A DNA stretch of 64,000 bases from contig NZ_FQWF01000008.1 of assembly GCF_900129585.1 (NCBI RefSeq), positions 62,001 through 126,000 on the forward strand, given 5' to 3'. Under the pieces are notes generated by a model. It saw only the letters and a program-made list of their open reading frames with translations, did not search any database and was not told where the DNA came from. This DNA comes from Flavobacterium micromati. GTDB taxonomy: Bacteria; Bacteroidota; Bacteroidia; Flavobacteriales; Flavobacteriaceae. Shown here piece by piece: positions 63,054 to 64,000 of the stretch; the stretch's first letter is position 1, and the number at the start of each line of letters is the position of its first letter. The translations under genes and the position numbers were made by a program.

Positions 63054-64000
63054 ATGAAAGTAACAATAGACGGTCAGTCAATAGAAGTAGAACCAGGAAC
63101 CACAATCCTGCAGGCAGCACGTATGATAGGAGGAGAAGTAGTTCCGCCTGCGATGTGTTATTATTCTAAATTAAAAGGGAGCGGTGGAAAATGCCGTTGT
63201 TGTTTAGTAGAAGTTGCAAAAGGAAGTGAAGCTGATCCAAGACCAATGCCAAAATTAATGGCCTCTTGTGTGACGGGTTGTATGGATGGAATGGAAGTTA
63301 ATAGCAAATCTTCGCCACGTGTACAAGAAGCTAGAAAGTCAGTAACTGAATTTTTGTTAATCAATCACCCATTAGATTGTCCCGTATGCGATCAAGCTGG
63401 TGAATGTGATTTACAAAATTTAAGTTTTGAGCACGGAAAATCAGAGAGTCGCTTTGTAGAAGAAAAGAGGACATTTGAACCAGAAAATATTGGTGAAAAT
63501 ATTCAACTTCACATGAATCGTTGCATTCTTTGCTATCGTTGTGTGATGGTTGCCGATCAGTTGACGGACGACCGCGTACACGGTGTGATGGATAGAGGCG
63601 ATCATTCTAATATTTCGACCTGTATTTCTAAAGCAATTGACAATGAGTTCTCTGGAAATATGATAGATGTTTGTCCAGTAGGAGCATTAACAGATAAAAC
63701 TTTTAGATTCAAATCTAGAGTTTGGTTCAACAAACCTTACAATGCGCACAGAGATTGTGATAAATGTTGTGGAAAAACAACGGTTTGGATGTTTGGTGAC
63801 GAAATTCAACGTGTAACAGGTAGAAAGGATGAGTACCACGAAGTGGAAGAATTCATTTGTAATACCTGTCGTTTTGATAAAAAAGAAGTAACGGATTGGG
63901 TAATTGAAGGACCAAGAGTTTTCGAAAAAGATTCGGTTATTAATCAAAACAATTATACTCGAAAATTAGAAAAAGTTGAAATCGCTACTGAGGAGAAAAT
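63054..64000 (+). CDS. nuoG: NADH-quinone oxidoreductase subunit G (partial)
   Basis: Starts MKVTIDGQSIEVEPGTTIL and runs off the right edge after 315 codons. The N-terminal [2Fe-2S] domain (CYYSKLKGSGGKCRCCLVEV), the His-Cys3 [4Fe-4S] ligand set (HPLDCPVCDQAGECDLQN) and the second 4Fe-4S set (NRCILCYRCVMVADQ, with DVCPVGALTDKTFRFK) are all visible. A molybdopterin-type domain would follow outside the window, starting near CDKCCGKTTVW. 53 bp separate it from nuoF. Confidence 0.96.
   Translation, partial: MKVTIDGQSIEVEPGTTILQAARMIGGEVVPPAMCYYSKLKGSGGKCRCCLVEVAKGSEADPRPMPKLMASCVTGCMDGMEVNSKSSPRVQEARKSVTEFLLINHPLDCPVCDQAGECDLQNLSFEHGKSESRFVEEKRTFEPENIGENIQLHMNRCILCYRCVMVADQLTDDRVHGVMDRGDHSNISTCISKAIDNEFSGNMIDVCPVGALTDKTFRFKSRVWFNKPYNAHRDCDKCCGKTTVWMFGDEIQRVTGRKDEYHEVEEFICNTCRFDKKEVTDWVIEGPRVFEKDSVINQNNYTRKLEKVEIATEEK

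Overview
The window looks like a chromosome segment of a Flavobacterium-like member of the Flavobacteriaceae (Bacteroidota). The DNA is AT-rich. Many genes carry the Bacteroidota promoter signature (TTG about 20 bp upstream of TANNTTTG). Several secreted proteins end in type IX secretion system sorting domains, and gene neighbourhoods such as panC-panD beside a short glgA-like gene, DUF4270 and glmS fit this family. These assignments come from recalled family features; no database search was run.

Layout: 0-6 kb holds the start of an esterase, panD and panC (pantothenate), then glgA-like, DUF4270 lipoprotein and glmS. 6.7-11 kb is a TonB-dependent receptor with an SGNH/GDSL lipoprotein. 11.3-13.2 kb is atpD-atpC. 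13.2-17.4 kb has a GNAT acetyltransferase, a vanadium-haloperoxidase/PAP2-like lipoprotein, an amber-interrupted outer-membrane gene and an orphan. 17.8-26.3 kb is the biotin region (bioF, bioD, bioA and a ketoacyl synthase), interrupted by a truncated TraB/GumN gene, an ECF sigma factor with a membrane partner and a tandem duplication of a Uma2 gene; recX closes it. 26.6-35.3 kb encodes two giant T9SS adhesin-like proteins, one with 14 delta-60 repeats. 35.4-43.8 kb carries bioB, a small membrane protein, ribF, a secreted M43 metalloprotease, pth, rplY and prs, with a duplicated structured repeat between pth and rplY.

44.1-53.4 kb is the accessory zone. A duplicated tRNA-Leu flanks an AlbA_2/ATPase gene; then come RhuM and a four-cassette array of related gene sets. 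In the array two gene families have variable N-terminal halves joined to nearly invariant C-terminal halves. I read it, as inference, as an orphan toxin/immunity-type cassette array and as the best candidate for an undescribed system.

54-64 kb returns to core genes: a MORN-like protein, aspS, a cold-shock protein and the complex I operon nuoA-nuoG (window ends inside nuoG). The nuo operon contains two separate MNT-HEPN toxin-antitoxin modules, one between nuoC and nuoD and one between nuoE and nuoF. In both the nucleotidyltransferase partner is intact and the HEPN toxin is broken.
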